Origin: Simmondsia chinensis
Lineage: Eukaryota; Streptophyta; Magnoliopsida; Caryophyllales; Simmondsiaceae
Direction: 5' to 3'
NCBI GenBank assembly: GCA_018398585.1
Contig: JAGTTD010000015.1
Location: 25,687,478-25,751,477, forward strand
DNA length: 64,000 bases
Shown here: positions 1 to 13,000 of the stretch, piece after piece
Position numbering within the stretch: the stretch's first letter is position 1
How the letters are laid out: the number at the start of each line of letters is the position of its first letter
Notes under the pieces: model-generated
Told to the model about the DNA's origin: nothing
The model's database searches: none
Seen by the model: only the letters and a program-made list of their open reading frames with translations
Made by a program: the position numbers and the translations under genes

Positions 1-1311
1 TTCCCACGTTCCTGCCCGTTATTATTTGTGCTTCGATCACCCTATGGCCTAGTTTTTGAACAGTTAATCTTGTTCCATTACAGAGTCTAGAAGAGGGATC
101 CAAATTTCTTAACAACATTACAGGTGCCCCTACTTTGAGATTGAGAATGTGGTTCGGTATGCCAGGGATTTTGAGGGAGTGTAGGAACTCTGGAGGGTGC
201 ATGGCATTACTGGTTCCTTGCTGGTTACTTGGATTCAATTTATCTGCACTGAGATATGTTTTGCAATTTCCCGATAGCCGATTGAGCATTTCAGAGTTTA
301 TTTCATCCACATTGATGTTTCTAGGGGCTAAAATGGCACGCTCTTTTAGGTAGGTGCTATTTGTGTAGTTGTTTTGTAATTCACATTATATACAAAATCT
401 ATCAACTTTGAAATGCCTTGGCTGTCATTTTGCTCATGTAATGATTATGGGATTTCAATTCAATCGGGCTCGCAACCTCTAGATATTGCCCTCCCCTCTA
501 GCTTTCCTTCGCCTAAACGTAAAATCCAATCAGCGAACGCAGCTAAGTTATATTGTTCATGGGCGTCCATACTCGTGGTCAAGCACATATTTGTTCACAG
601 ATGGAGAATGCATGTGTGCTTGCAGAATGTTGCTCGCTGTAATGCTGACGAAACAATGTCCGCTCTTGCTCCTTTGGGTACAACGCGCAATATCTTTCTG
701 AAATCGCCCCCGAGGACTACTAACTTCCCCCCAAACGGCACATCTTTGCTACAAATGTCCCCAAAGGTACGATCAACTGCCTCAAGTGCATTTTTATGTG
801 TCATTGGTGCCTCGTCCCATATAATTAGGCTCGCTTGTTTAATAAGGGTTGCGTGATCATATCTTTTAAAGATTGCACAGCATGATGTGTCATGTGTTTC
901 CAAGGGTATTTTTAACAACGACGGTGCTATTTTCCCTGTTGGTATGAGTAAAGCAGCAATTCCTGAAGAAGCAACAGCTAATACCGTTAATTTTGCCGAC
1001 TGGAATTTCGATATTAGTGTTCGCCACAAATATGTCTTTCCAGTGCCACCGCTCCCATAAATAAAGAAAACTCTTCCTTGTCCTCTCTCATGTGCCCGCA
1101 TAATGTTATCATAAGCTTGTTTTTGGTCTGCATTAAATGTTTGGATTAACTGTTGGAATCGTTCTGCTTCGATCACTGTGTTGAAACAGAGATGTTTAGC
1201 TAATAACCGACAACTTGTTACGGTTGTGGTCAATGGCAAGGGCATTGGGGGATAGTCTTTTATTGTGTGTCCATTTTTGTTTAGTATGTCTTCAATCTCT
1301 GCAACTCCCAT
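1..1311 (-). pseudogene. Helitron PIF1-like helicase domain, broken and cut by window edge
   Basis: An intact stretch at 1311-595 (238 codons) contains Walker A GSGGTGKT (about residues 86-93) and Walker B with LIIWDEAPM (about residue 165), followed by FGGKLVVLGGDFRK, as in Helitron/PIF1 superfamily 1B helicases. Downstream of 595 the homology continues only in pieces between stops. The last one, near positions 1-90, reads LCNGTRL and HRVIEAQI, the typical helicase C-terminal block. In the element the helicase would unwind DNA during rolling-circle transposition. It overlaps the end of the Rep frame at 1281-1311 in another frame, which implies a frameshift near 1290. Confidence 0.8.
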
Positions 1312-3044
1312 TGCTGTTGTTCTTCGTTTGTGATATGAATGGTGGGGTCATTCAATTCTCTTTGTACTCTTCTATCATAGTCATCAGTTAGATTGTTCCA
1401 ATGTCTGTCCCATAACTGATCAGGGTGTGCCACCTCTGCTAACATTAAAATTGAGCAGAACATGTTGCAAAGTCGTGCTCCAGTTGTCCATTTTGCAGCT
1501 TCAGTAAGGGTGATGTGCCATTCGTTGTCATCTTCTAGTAGTCCAAGAGCTGAGCATGCTGCTTTGAAAGTGGGATATGCCGTGCCTTCTATGGTTCGTA
1601 TGTCCTCAAAGCACTTTGCCCCACGAACAATATTCAACAACATTCTTAGGTAAAATCTTTCCCCTGTATTTGGATGTGCATGCGCTAACCTCCCAATGCA
1701 AATACGTTGTTTTCTAAGTATCCACCTTCTAGTCATTTTGTTCCGCACCCAATATGCGGGGAATTCTGTGTATGTGTGGTGGTTCGCCGCATTGTGCTGC
1801 ATATTTGCCTTAAACCAAGCTATCAACATTGTATCTTTATCTCTATTTTCATTTGCCATAGTTTGTCGGTCTGAGTTCTCGTCGAATGTTATGTTCTGCT
1901 CCCCAGGTAAATGGAAGTGCCACCTCTCTACAGATGGATGTTGATGCTGCAGGTCAAATTCAAATATTCTCCAGCATGACTCAATAGGAGATAGGTATCT
2001 GCAATCTAAATACTGTTTGATCTCATCTGTTTGGTTTCGTTGGTGTCTTGAGTTTTCTTCCATGGGCATGTCATAATCTTCAATGACAAATGTCGCGCGA
2101 TCTGAGCCTTTATGTATGTACTTGTATAAGTATTTAATGAGCTTTGTGTGGGCGCACCTTTCAACGTTGATATGACAATCATACTTGACACAGAGGTTCC
2201 GATTGTACGGTACGACCCAATTGTTTCCAAAAGTATCGTTCCCAACTTCAATTGTGTGACCATTATTCCTTCTTCGATAATTAACAAATCCATATGCGTC
2301 CATTGTTGTCACATTGCAAAACCTCTTTGGATATTGTTTGGTACACTTATTGTTTGTATCCATGCATGGTGAATTAATGTTGCATACTCCACAAGGGCCG
2401 TGGAGCATGAATTTCTTGACAGTTTCATACGCAAGGGAATCTTGCTTTTTGTCAGGTATTTTTGCACATATATACTGGTCAATGTGATTTGTACAGATGG
2501 GCTTGTCCTCATTTGCCATTGTTAGTAGTATGTGAGCATGGGGTAAGCCACGCTTTTGGAAGTCAATGACATGTATATCTGTAAGAAATTTAGCGAGTTG
2601 TTTAGGTAGTTTAATTGGATTAGGATGTGTCAAAGGAGTGTGAGCAAAGTAGTGCGAAGTACCTGCAATGACTTTCCCAAGAATTTGTCTTTCCTTTAGA
2701 TCTCAAAGTGGCTCCTTCAGTTTGATCTTGAATACACGTGCTACTATGTCTGGTTGGTCCGATGCTTGTTGTTGTGGTGTATGAAATACTTCCTGGGTGA
2801 TCTCAGGCCACTTTGGGTCGTAAGTGAATGTTATGAAATAATCCGGTGGCCCTAGTACACGACACAAAGCCATGGCATCTTGATACCTTTGTATCATATG
2901 TCGTGGGCATCCTTGGAAACTTGATGGAAGAATGATTCTATGTCCTACTACTCTCCCTTGTACCTCCCCCGCATTGATTGCCTCTTCTATGCCACTGTAT
3001 AACTCTGCTCGTAACCTTCGCAAATTACGTCTCAAGTACTTCAA
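1281..3044 (-). pseudogene. Helitron HUH replication initiator (Rep), interrupted
   Basis: Reading 3044-2703 and 2633-1281 are in the same frame, separated by a TGA at 2703-2705, so a single nonsense codon splits them. The second part (450 codons) carries the HUH motif as QKRGLPHAHIL near its start and the two-tyrosine motif as KYLYKYIHKG, so both halves of the nicking/ligation active site are visible. The first part contains FITFTYDPKWPEI, a conserved Helitron N-terminal signature. The protein would nick and rejoin element ends as a Y2 transposase. The active-site residues look kept although the frame is broken. Confidence 0.85.
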
Positions 3045-3136
3045 GCGGCTTAATTCAATCGCAGCATAGCAATCGATGACGAACTGTTGGAAAAGGAGGC
3101 CTCCTTGAAGTAGGTTCGTCCCTTCATGTTCATGGA

Positions 3137-4035
3137 CTATATACGGAAAGCGTAAAATTGTCTTTGTGTGATCTCATTTTGAGCTCTATCTATGGAATTC
3201 GATGCTTGGAGTCCAAGTTGCCACCTGTCTGTGCCATGAGGCAATAATAATGGATATTGCAGTGGCATGTAGGACGGATGAGTCTCGTCTATCCTTTGCA
3301 GGCCTCCGCCCATTGTGTGTAGTACAATATCCCGATTGCCCTCTGTAGTCTCACAGTCCCCTACTATGAGGGCCGCCACTTCATTGGCAGTTGGTTGTGC
3401 ATATTGTCTTCCACTTCTTGACTCAAGTATTCGTATTTTTAGGTGTTCTACATCATGGGTGCGTAGCATGTCTCGTGCATTTCTAAATACATTGACATAA
3501 GGGTTGATATCATCAAGCATTCGTTGCAAGCCTCGGACGCATTTTGGGTCCACCGCCAGGGCTCGTTGTTGGTCGCAACGACGTTGCATTGATTGCGTGT
3601 TTCTTTCTCTGAGTCGTATATGTATAATTGCGCATATTGTGGTGGTGCCCCTGGTTGGGGAAGCAACGATCCTATTCTATGGTAATTTACACCACATATT
3701 CCGAAAGAATATGGTCCACGACCATCTTGTACTGTTCTATCTATTTTCCCAGCCATTGATGTCAATGACATCATTGCGTTGTATGTTCGGATCGTTTTTA
3801 TAAATGAAACGTCTTGCATTTGCTGAGGTAAATACATCGGTGTTGATGGTAGTAACGGTAGCTGCACTCTCCCACTGCTACAGCACAAATTGAACTTTGG
3901 ATTTGTCATGGTACTATCACTTGTCCTCTCTCTAGTCCACATTATTGCACCGCAATGTTGGCACTCCGAATCTCGTGGTTTGAAGTTCCAGCGATCTGAG
4001 ATTGTTGGTCTATTTCTACGCTGGCCTAGGTGCAT
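3137..4035 (-). pseudogene. Helitron N-terminal region, frameshifted
   Basis: Two overlapping minus frames, 4035-3448 and 3589-3137, carry consecutive parts of the protein N-terminal to Rep. The first has a C-x2-C pair (ECQHCG), then FNLCCSSGRV, YSFGICGVNYHRIGSL and YAQLYIYDSE. These are recurrent in plant Helitron proteins, where this segment often resembles a zinc-binding module. A frameshift near 3590 moves homology to the second frame (LLPHGTDRW; YPLLLP). Stops between 3137 and 3044 separate it from Rep. Confidence 0.75.
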
Positions 4036-5035
4036 AAAGTGTCGAATATATAAGAAACGTGGACATAGTAATTAAGCAATTATACTGTAAGGGAATATAA
4101 AAATTAATTACCATGAGGTGTGCTTGTTTGGTTACGGCTCTGAAGTGTTCCTTTCGTTGCGACTGTTAGGCTCGGTGTCAATATTTGTCGTTGCGACATT
4201 GTTGCCTCCATGAACTAGTGCATTTGAATTATCTTCGATGGCATGCATTGCTAGGTCTGCATGGCATTGTTAATGTCAGGGTACCATTTCTCTTTATGAT
4301 AATTTGGCCTGTTTTAGGAAAGATGAATACCATTCAATATCATCGGTGTGGTCTCTTCGCGTTGTTGTTGCATGTTCATTGTGCGATGGTTGTCCTGACA
4401 TAGTGCAACAATTGTTGCTGCGACATTTGCGGAAGTTGGCAATTGCGGTTCGTCAACATGCATGCTTTCTTCTACAAGATTAAAATGATCCATTAGTTGT
4501 TGTTGTTGTACTACCTTTCATTTATATTTATATTTCAAGATTGCACTATTGACATATACTTTTACCGTTTCCGATGTTTTGACCAATGCTTGCCTGCCCG
4601 ATTTCCAGGATGGGCAATAGTTGTATGTTGTTTGTTGATATCTCCGTCACAGAGATCTGGTGGGGTTGGATAATGTGGTTTTGTACTTGTTCATTCATTT
4701 GCAGTACAATGTTTGTTTCTTCATCGGTGGCCAGACGTACGCCTTCAACAGCTTGACTCTGCGGTTGTCATGCTCTGTTCCCTCGGAGTTGTCGCCTCCT
4801 ATTTAGTAACCGTGCCCTTCCAGTTAGTCTTAGTAGGGCCAGCCGCACGTTGCGGGCTTGTCTTTGTAGTGCTTGTCGTTGCAAACGTCCTTCGTCATTA
4901 TAGACACCCTGAGTTCGTTTAACATAGAGTCGCCATCTCCTTTGTAATCTTACAGACCAATAGCGGAGTTGCTGTTAGGCTCGCCGATTACTGGGTTCCC
5001 CCTCCATTTTCGGTGTCCTATTTTGTGAGGTTTAA
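4036..5035 (-). other. Helitron 5' region upstream of the conserved protein
   Basis: No clean reading frame. On the minus strand the stretch 4925-4560 can be read as an Arg/Gln/Leu-rich low-complexity polypeptide with stops, which is usual for the variable N-terminus of plant Helitron proteins. The junction to the AT-rich block near 5035 is abrupt in composition. I see no host gene here. Confidence 0.4.
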
Positions 5036-6839
5036 ATTGTCCAATGAAGTTATGATAAAATCTCCATGTTTCTCTACAATAAAAATAATCTATGTTCCTT
5101 CAGATATAATACGCTCTATAACTAAATTTATTATAAAATAAAGTATGAAAATAATACTCACACTAACCGATAATATTATTATACAAAATAGGCTTATAAC
5201 ATTTACATAAGAAACTATTTGAATAACATATGTAAACTAATACAATATTCCAATCTTATAATATATGAAATTATTTTTCGAAATATATACACTTTCTATG
5301 CATGGCTCCCAAATCCTTATTTTAAATATAAATTAGTTGTTGTATTAGAGTTATCTCTACTGTATTAACTTTGAAGAGATGTAATGATGTTTCACAGAAG
5401 GATGAATTCCAAATATTATAGAGAAGGCAAACAATTCATTTATTAAAATAAATGATGAAAATGAAACTAGAGAAATAGATAAAATTTTTTAAAATAAATC
5501 TTTAATTTAAAAATGAATCAGGAAAGAAAACACTAAAAATGGATAAGGAAAGTATTTAAAATAAATTCTCAAATTCTTATTCAAAATATAGATTAGCTGT
5601 TGTATTAGAGTTATATGTACTCTATCAACTATTAAGAAATACAATGACGTTTCACTGAAGGATGAATTCCAAATATTATAGAGAAAGCACACAATTCATA
5701 ATATAAAAAGTTAATATTTGAATAAAATAAATATTTTTATGAAATATAATTTATTTCACCAATCTAAGTAAAGCGTTAAGTTATAATTTGATAGTATAAA
5801 AGGAAAAATTAAGATAAAATAAATTATGAAATAAAACTTAAAAAGGTTATTAATATTATAAATATAAACACTTTCTATACGTGGCTCCGAAGTCCTTATT
5901 CTGAATATAAATTAGGTATTGTATTAAATTTATCTATTAAAATAAAATATGTAAACTAATATAATATTCCAATATAATAATATATGAAATTATTTTTGTA
6001 AATATAAACACTTTTTATGTATGGCTTCCAAATTAGTTTTATGAAATATAATTTCTTTCACCAATTTAAGTAAAGCGTAAAGTTTTATTTTGGTAGTATA
6101 AACGGAAAAAAATATGTTCCACCTAAGAATAAACCCACTATACATAAATTTAAGATTAAATAAATTATGAAAATAGAACTTTAAAAAGTAGGTATTAAAT
6201 TTTTAAATGAATCATTTATCAAAGAACGAATCAGAAAAGAAAACTCCGAAAATATATAAGAAAAGTATTTACAATAAATTATCTATTACGGAAAATAGAA
6301 CATAAGTAAGAAAATAAATAAATGAAATAATAATATTAAAAGTTCTCTTTCCTTTGCACAGAAAATAAAGGAAAGTGTTGCCCCATTTGTTCAATATTAC
6401 TTTGAGGCCATTGAATATTTTGCTCTACTTTTAAGGCTATTTACATAAATAAAACTATTGAAATAAATGTATAAAGTAATAAAAAATTAGTATAAATAAA
6501 TAAAATTCTCTTTCACATCTTCAAGCTATAAATAATTTTATGAAACTATTCCCTTTTTTTCACTAAAATTAATTCTTCCATAATTATTTCTTTTCTTTTT
6601 TCCACATTGTGTATATTTATGACACATATATAATGTTTTCCTTCATCCCATGCACATTTAAAAATATTTCCTTTATGCTATACATTGTACCATATTTCGT
6701 TCCTTTCCTTTACTGCACATTTTTTTTTCAATGTCATAATTTTATTGTAAAATGTCCTATAATGACCTAAATTTTCCTCCAAAAGTACAATGAGTATAAT
6801 TTTGATCAAATATCATCTTTCCCAATTTTGATCAAATAT
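5036..6839. repeat. AT-rich DNA with dispersed short direct repeats
   Basis: No coding potential. A module starting with ACACTTTCTATGCATGGCTC and running to a conserved end (GGATGAATTCCAAATATTATAGAGAA) occurs at about 5287-5440. Its second half returns at 5575-5700, its first half at 5870-5945, and a short start at 6008-6035. Copies diverge by substitutions and small indels, so this is old tandem or segmental amplification rather than a fresh satellite. It could be non-coding sequence captured by the adjacent Helitron. Confidence 0.5.
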
Positions 6840-8920
6840 ACAAACCCTAACTTTTTTTCCCAAATTACATTGGATTTTATTTCTTTTGCTGTATATATTT
6901 ATATACACATATAAAAATACCTCACATTATTCTTATTTTCCAAATTTGTGAAATTTTCATAGTAAAAAGAAGAAATAAGAGAAAATAAAATAAATTTTTT
7001 AATACAAAATTATATGAACTATATCTATACTCGGGATAAAATAAATCACATTAAAATCTTAAAGAACAAACAAATATTTTAGAAAAATATTAGAAGAGAA
7101 ATCACTCATTTCAGGAATAAAAAAATAATAAATAGATGAAATTTTTTACATAATTTTAAAGAACTATTTTTTTTTACTTTTCCTAAAGTTACTTCTTTCT
7201 ATATTTGTTTCCATCGTTTACTTCACATTGATCTTCTTTCCAAATTTGTTGAATTTTTCATAGTAGAAGAAGAAATAGTAGCAACGAATTTTTTTTCCCC
7301 CAAAAATTATACAAACTATATCTATATTTGGGATAAAATAAATCATACAAAAATCTTAAAGACTGAACAAATATTTTAGAAGAGAAATCAGTCATTAAGA
7401 AAAAAAAATGAACAATAAAGAGATGAACTTTTTTTATAAAAGAAAATTTTTATTTCACACTAATGACTATATTGTAATTTTTCTTTTTTTTTTCCTAAAA
7501 TTATATTTTTTTATATTTTATTTCTTCTCTTTACTTCACAATATTTTCTTTCCCAATGTCCAAAATTTTCCCTAACATGTCGTATGATATCCTAATTTTT
7601 TCTTCCAAAGTACAATAGGTTTAATTTTAAAGGTCTATTTTTTCCCCCCTTTTTTTTTCCTAAATTCATATTTTTCCATATTTTGTTTCTTCCCTTTACT
7701 TGACATTGTTCTTTTTTTCAAATATTGTATAATGTCCTGAATTTTTCATAAAATGTTGTATAATCTAAATTCTTAAAGACTGAACAAATATTTTAGAAAA
7801 ATATTAGAAGAAAAATCACTTATTGCAAAAATGAATGAATGCTAAAGAGATTAAATTTTTTAATAAAATAAAAGTTTTACTTCACACCAAAGACTATATT
7901 GTAATTGTAATTTTTGTTTTTTTTTTCCCCAAAATTATATTTTTTTTCAAATTTTGTTTCTTACCTTTGCTTCGCAATGTTTTCTTTTCCAGTGTCCTAT
8001 AATGTCGTAATATTTTCCTAAAATATTGTATAATATCCTAAATTTTGTCATCTTTTTCAATTACGAACCCTAACTTTTTTTTCCAAATTACATTGGATTT
8101 TATTTCTTTTGCTATATATATTTATATACACATATAAAAATATAAAATTTTCTTTACCCTATATATTAAAGAACTATTTTTGTTTATTTTTCCTAAAGTT
8201 AATTCTTTCCATATTTGTATCCGCTCTTTACCTCACATTATTCTTATTTTCAAATTTGTAAAATTTTCATAGTAAAATGAAGAAATACGAGAAAATAAAA
8301 TAAATTTTTTAATACAAAATTATATGAACTATATCTATATTCGGAATAAAATAAATCACATTAAAATATTAAAGATCAAACAAATATTTTAGAAAAATAT
8401 TAGAAGAGAAATCACTCATTTCAGGAAAAAAAATAAATAAATAGATGAAATTTTTTACATAATTTTAAAGAACTATTTTTGTTTATTTTTCCTTAAAGTT
8501 ACTTCTTTCCATATTTGTTTCCATCATTTACTTCACATTGATCTTCTTTCCAAATTTGTTGAATTTTTCATAGTAGAAGAAGAAATAGTAGCTATGAATA
8601 TTTTTTTTCCCGAAATTATACAAACTATATCTATGTTTGTGATAAAATAAATCATACTTAAATCTGAAAGACAGAACAAATATTTTAGAAAAATTTTAGA
8701 AGAGAAATCAGTCGTTAGGAAAAAGAATGAACAATAAAGAGATGAACTTTTTTTATAAAAGAAAATTTTTACTTCACACTAGTGACTATACTGTAATTTT
8801 TCTTTTTTCCTAAAATTATATTTTTTTATATTTTTTTGCTTACCTTTATTTCACAATGTTTTCTTTCCCAATGTCCTAAATTTTCCCTAACATGTAGTAT
8901 GATATCCTAAATTAATGTTT
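6840..8920. repeat. Diverged tandem duplication of an AT-rich block
   Basis: Sequence from about 6840 to 7600 recurs from about 8065 to 8915. The offset is about 1223 bp at the left end and about 1311 bp after an 88-bp segment present only in the second copy. Within each unit a core of about 100 bp (CTATATCTATATTNGGGATAA followed by AATCA) appears twice, at 7015-7110 and 7312-7400, then 8326-8425 and 8625-8715. The pattern is a repeat within a repeat. No frames, tRNA-like boxes or LTR ends were seen. Confidence 0.65.
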
Positions 8921-9944
8921 TTCTTTAGTCTATGGTCCATTTCGATTTAGTTCGTAACACTATGGTTGGGCTAGGCTGTGTTTGTGAGCCACGTGCCTCT
9001 TGTCCAAATATGGAGTGCTAAAAAAATTCACTTATGAGTAGTTCGTTCTCAAAAAATTTGTTAACACTAGTATAATATCTTTCTATTTAACTTTGGAAGC
9101 ACAGTACTAAAAAGAATCATATATGCCGGTTCAATGTTTTCTCATCATTTTCCTTACATTATGAAGTAGTGAAGGCAACCAAGTAATAAAATATTACAAA
9201 CTTTTTTGTTGTTTGTTTATGTTAATTCAAAGTTGTAGACTTGTTGCATTATAAGTGGTAGATCTGAAAAAAGTGTTTTCCTTCTATTATGGTTGGGAAT
9301 TTTTTTTCCTAAAGTAATGCCTTGTAGTGCAATTAAAGTGGTCTCTAGCATATCCAATACTGCTTGATTTACGAAAATAAAACGAGGCAATGCCTCCATA
9401 GATAGCCTTAGCCTATCATGGAATACAATGCCGTGATCAAGGAATGCATGATTGATTTATTTATCTTAGAATCAAGTTACGCAATAAAAAATGGGGGAAA
9501 AATTTAAAACATCAACCATAACAATTGACAATGAAAATACCCAAAGGAAATACATAATCATTGGGTGAAAGTCACAATCATTTAAGGTTTATAAGCAAGT
9601 TTTAATCATCATACAATGCCAAAAAATTAATTCATATCTAGTTTAATATTGAAAATATTCATTTTTGCTAGTAAATAGCTTTTTTTTTTCAAGTATAATT
9701 CTAAAAAAGTTCTTCCAGTAATAGTTTAGTGATTTATTAATTATGTTTTCTATATAAATGAGATTTAAACTCTGTCATGTAATGTTAAAAAATTAGCACA
9801 TGTCTGATTTAGTGTCAAATAAATTTATTCTGACTAGTATAATACCTTTCTTTTTAACTCGATGAATCTAATACTAAAAAATTCATATACAACTAGTTTA
9901 TTATTAATTTATTTGTTATTTTTTCCAATATTTTTAGTTTTACC
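8921..9944. other. AT-rich upstream region of the UGT gene, no gene seen
   Basis: No supported gene, RNA or complete mobile element in about 1 kb upstream of the glycosyltransferase. The only open frame (60 codons at 9399-9217, minus) has no recognisable motif. Confidence 0.5.
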
Positions 9945-9953
9945 AATATAAAA
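9945..9953 (+). promoter_or_regulatory. Probable TATA box of the UGT gene
   Basis: AATATAAAA lies about 95 bp before the ATG at 10049, in a region switching from AT-rich to more GC-rich sequence. Spacing would put a transcription start near 9975-9985 and a 5' leader of roughly 65-75 nt. No transcript evidence is available. Confidence 0.45.
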
Positions 9954-10048
9954 CCCGTACTTAACACTCTGTCTTTGCGCTACCCAACCCGGTCAAGCAA
10001 GGCAACTCCACACCAAATAAGGCAACTAAAAAACCAAGTAACGACATT

Positions 10049-13000
10049 ATGTCGCCGCCAGTGACGGCGACAAGCCACGTGGTGGCGGTGCCGTATCCAG
10101 GGAGAGGCCACATTAACCCTCTCTTGAACCTCCTCTCTTCTCTCTCCTCCACCGGCAACCGGCGTTTCACGGTCATCCTCACCTCCGAGTGGCTCTCTCT
10201 CCTCGATTTGCCAGTGACGTCCGTACAATTCGCCACCATCCCCAACGTCATCCCGTCTGAGAAAGTCCGCGGGTCAGATTTGCTGGGGTTCGTCGAGGCA
10301 GTTACGACAGTTATGGCAGCTGAGGTTTGACGTACTTAAAATTAGAAAGAGTGGCTAGATTACTTTCATTTGAAGTTTAACTATAGTTTATAATAGAAAT
10401 ATTAAGTTATATATTAGTACTATCAGGTTTGGTGCGATAATGTTTTAGGTTTTATTTTTTATTTTTTATTTTTATTTTTTTTGAGCAAATAATGTTTTAG
10501 TTCATATACTCCATGAATTGATACTTGTAGGATTTATGGAGTTAATAAGCAATCAAACACTGAACACAAGTTATACGAAGAAACTTTGAAATGCTTAAAT
10601 CAAGTTTAGGAGAGAAACTTACCTCAAATTGAATTAATCTCAATAGGATTAATCTCGGCTTCGAAAGGAGTTTAATCAAGAGCTTTTACATAACTAAGCT
10701 CATACTAAAAAGGATTAGTCTCAAGATAAACAAAAAACAATCATAAGCTTGAACAATATAAAACTTAAGATCTAATAGGCAAGTGTATAAAACGATTAGT
10801 ATAATTAAATAAAGTCATAAATGATGAGAAAGGGCAGAGAAATAAATTAGACTGGCTATGTCATATAGTGCAAAGTGTTGGCCAATGAAATAGCATCATA
10901 CACATAAGCTGAAGGTGGCCGAGGTGAGTATGTTGCGGTGGATGTGTGGATACACAAGGAAGGATAGGATCAGAAATGACGTCATAAGAAGCAAATTGGG
11001 CGTGGCCTCGACCGAGGATAAATTGAGGGAGTAATGTTTGCAGTGGTTTGGGCAATGTTAGGAGGAGACCGACCACTGCCCCTATCAGGAGATGCGAACA
11101 ACTCCATATTATGCTCGGGAGGAGAGGAAGAGGCAAACTTAAGAAGAGAATGATGGAGACGATCCGACACGACATCACCCACCTAAACCTACATGAGGAA
11201 ATGACCTTAGATAGAGCTCAGTGGAGGGCTAGCATAGGGGTAGCCGATGTAGCGGTTTAGATTAGAGGAGCATAATCTAGCTAACACTAATGCCGCTAAG
11301 CTTATATGTCTGCCTGTTTGATTTACTTGATTTGATTGCGCGCTATTTCATTACCTATTGCTGCTTTATGCTTTCTACATACTTTCTCTTTGCCGTTGTT
11401 GTCGTTGTTTTAGTGCTCTTGTGCTCTTACAATTATATGCTTTTATTGCTTTATTGTTTTTTGCTTTTTATGCTTCTTAAGCTGGGGATCCTTGGAACAC
11501 AGCCTCCTTTTAGAGTAGCACCATGAAGGGGTAAGGTTACATACACTCCCCCCCCCCCCCCCCCCCCCCCCCAACCCCCCCAAAAAAAAAAACCCTAAAT
11601 ATGTGGGAGCCCGTGAGGCACTGTGTTTATTGTTGTTGTTGGTCCAAAATGATACTTGTTAAGAATGTAAAAGAGGCCTTCTATCATCCTACTCTTTTTC
11701 ATTATTGATGTAAAAAACATTGCGGTTCATGTGCAGTTTGTTAGAAATAGATCATGGATTTACTAGCAAACAATGGCAAATTGTAAACCATTTTTTCACA
11801 TTTTTATTTGAATTATATTATTAAATATATATAATTTTTTAAACTAAAATATTATTTCATAAAATTTGTGGCTTAAAAATTAATAAATCAAACTTTATGT
11901 CAAGGAACCAATTATCCCAAAAGCTTAAGCTGATGGGTGAGGCTCTATGATTGGTTTTATATTCTAACATATCCCCTCATGCAAAAACCCGTTTAGGCTT
12001 GAAACGTGGATACTGCACAGGCCCACCTCATACCTTGTGCTTAAATGCTTAAATTATGTTAATATTAAAGTAGGGCTATTCGGATTAGAACTCGTGACCT
12101 CTTGATTGTAAAGCTCTGATACCATATCAAGGAACCAACTTTTCTAAAAATTTAAGCTGATAGGTGAAGGTTCATGATTGGTTTTATATTCCAACACTTT
12201 TACGATGCTCAAGTGTAATTTATCCTAACAGAAATTCAGGAGAAAGAGGGAAGAACTTAGAGAGACGTAATTCATCACAACATTAATTCTTTTTTTTTAA
12301 ATCAGGCACTTCAACATTAATTCAATATTTATATTTATATTATATTTCTGACAACCCTAGTGGCTCTTTTATAACATTGGGGAAGGGACCACTTAACTTC
12401 TAATAGCTATTAGAAATAAAAACTTATCTCAACTATTAATAAAATATAATTACCGACTAAAATACTACTGTGATAGTCACATATCCTACACGTAACTAAT
12501 TTATTTTTTTACGGTATCAAGGTGGAGGCAGTGTTGGATCGGCTGGAGCCACCTGCGACGGTGATAGTGGCGGATACGTACCTATATTGGGCGGTGGAGA
12601 TGGGGAATCGCAGGAATATTCCTGTGGTTTCATTCTGGCCTATGTCAGCCACGGTGTTCTCAGTGTTCTATCACTTTGATGTAATCCAAAGACATGGTCA
12701 TTATCCAGTACCAAAGGGCCTAGGTTAGTATACTAGTGATTTAAATTTAGTATTTCCTTTTCTGTTAGAGCAAAACTATCCATGAACCTTCATACACCAA
12801 ATTAAGCTTTTTGACAGTCGGTTTCTTTATATGGTGGCATAAGAGACCGAGTGGTCACGAGTTTGAATCCCAACAGCTTCCGCTCTAAATATTGATATAT
12901 TTAAGCACAAAATATGAGAGGACCTATGTATTATGAAGGTCTCAAGCCAAATAGGTATTTGCATGAGAATGCATGTTAAAGAATAAAACTATTCTTAGAT

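Larger units (their letters stand above)
1..5035 (-). mobile_element. Decayed autonomous-type Helitron (RepHel)
   Basis: Rolling-circle DNA transposon on the minus strand. In transcription order it holds an N-terminal low-complexity region (about 5035-4036), a conserved Helitron N-terminal region (4035-3137), the HUH replication initiator (3044-1281) and a PIF1-type helicase (1311 into the window edge). The combination of HUH Rep and helicase is diagnostic of Helitrons. The reading frame is broken by several stops and frameshifts, so the copy is not coding-competent as it stands. The 3' terminus (CTRR and hairpin) is beyond the left window edge. I could not fix the 5' TC end; 5035 is where Helitron-like codon content gives way to plain AT-rich DNA, and it is approximate. 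Confidence 0.85.

Noticed and set aside
413..856. Plus-strand 147-codon open frame
   Set aside because: Antisense to the Helitron helicase, which has diagnostic motifs on the minus strand.
10049..10330. UGT as a truncated pseudogene with a stop after 93 codons
   Set aside because: The TGA lies after a GT donor; splicing at 10324 to 12522 and 12723 to 13419 gives an uninterrupted 451-aa protein of normal length with all motifs.
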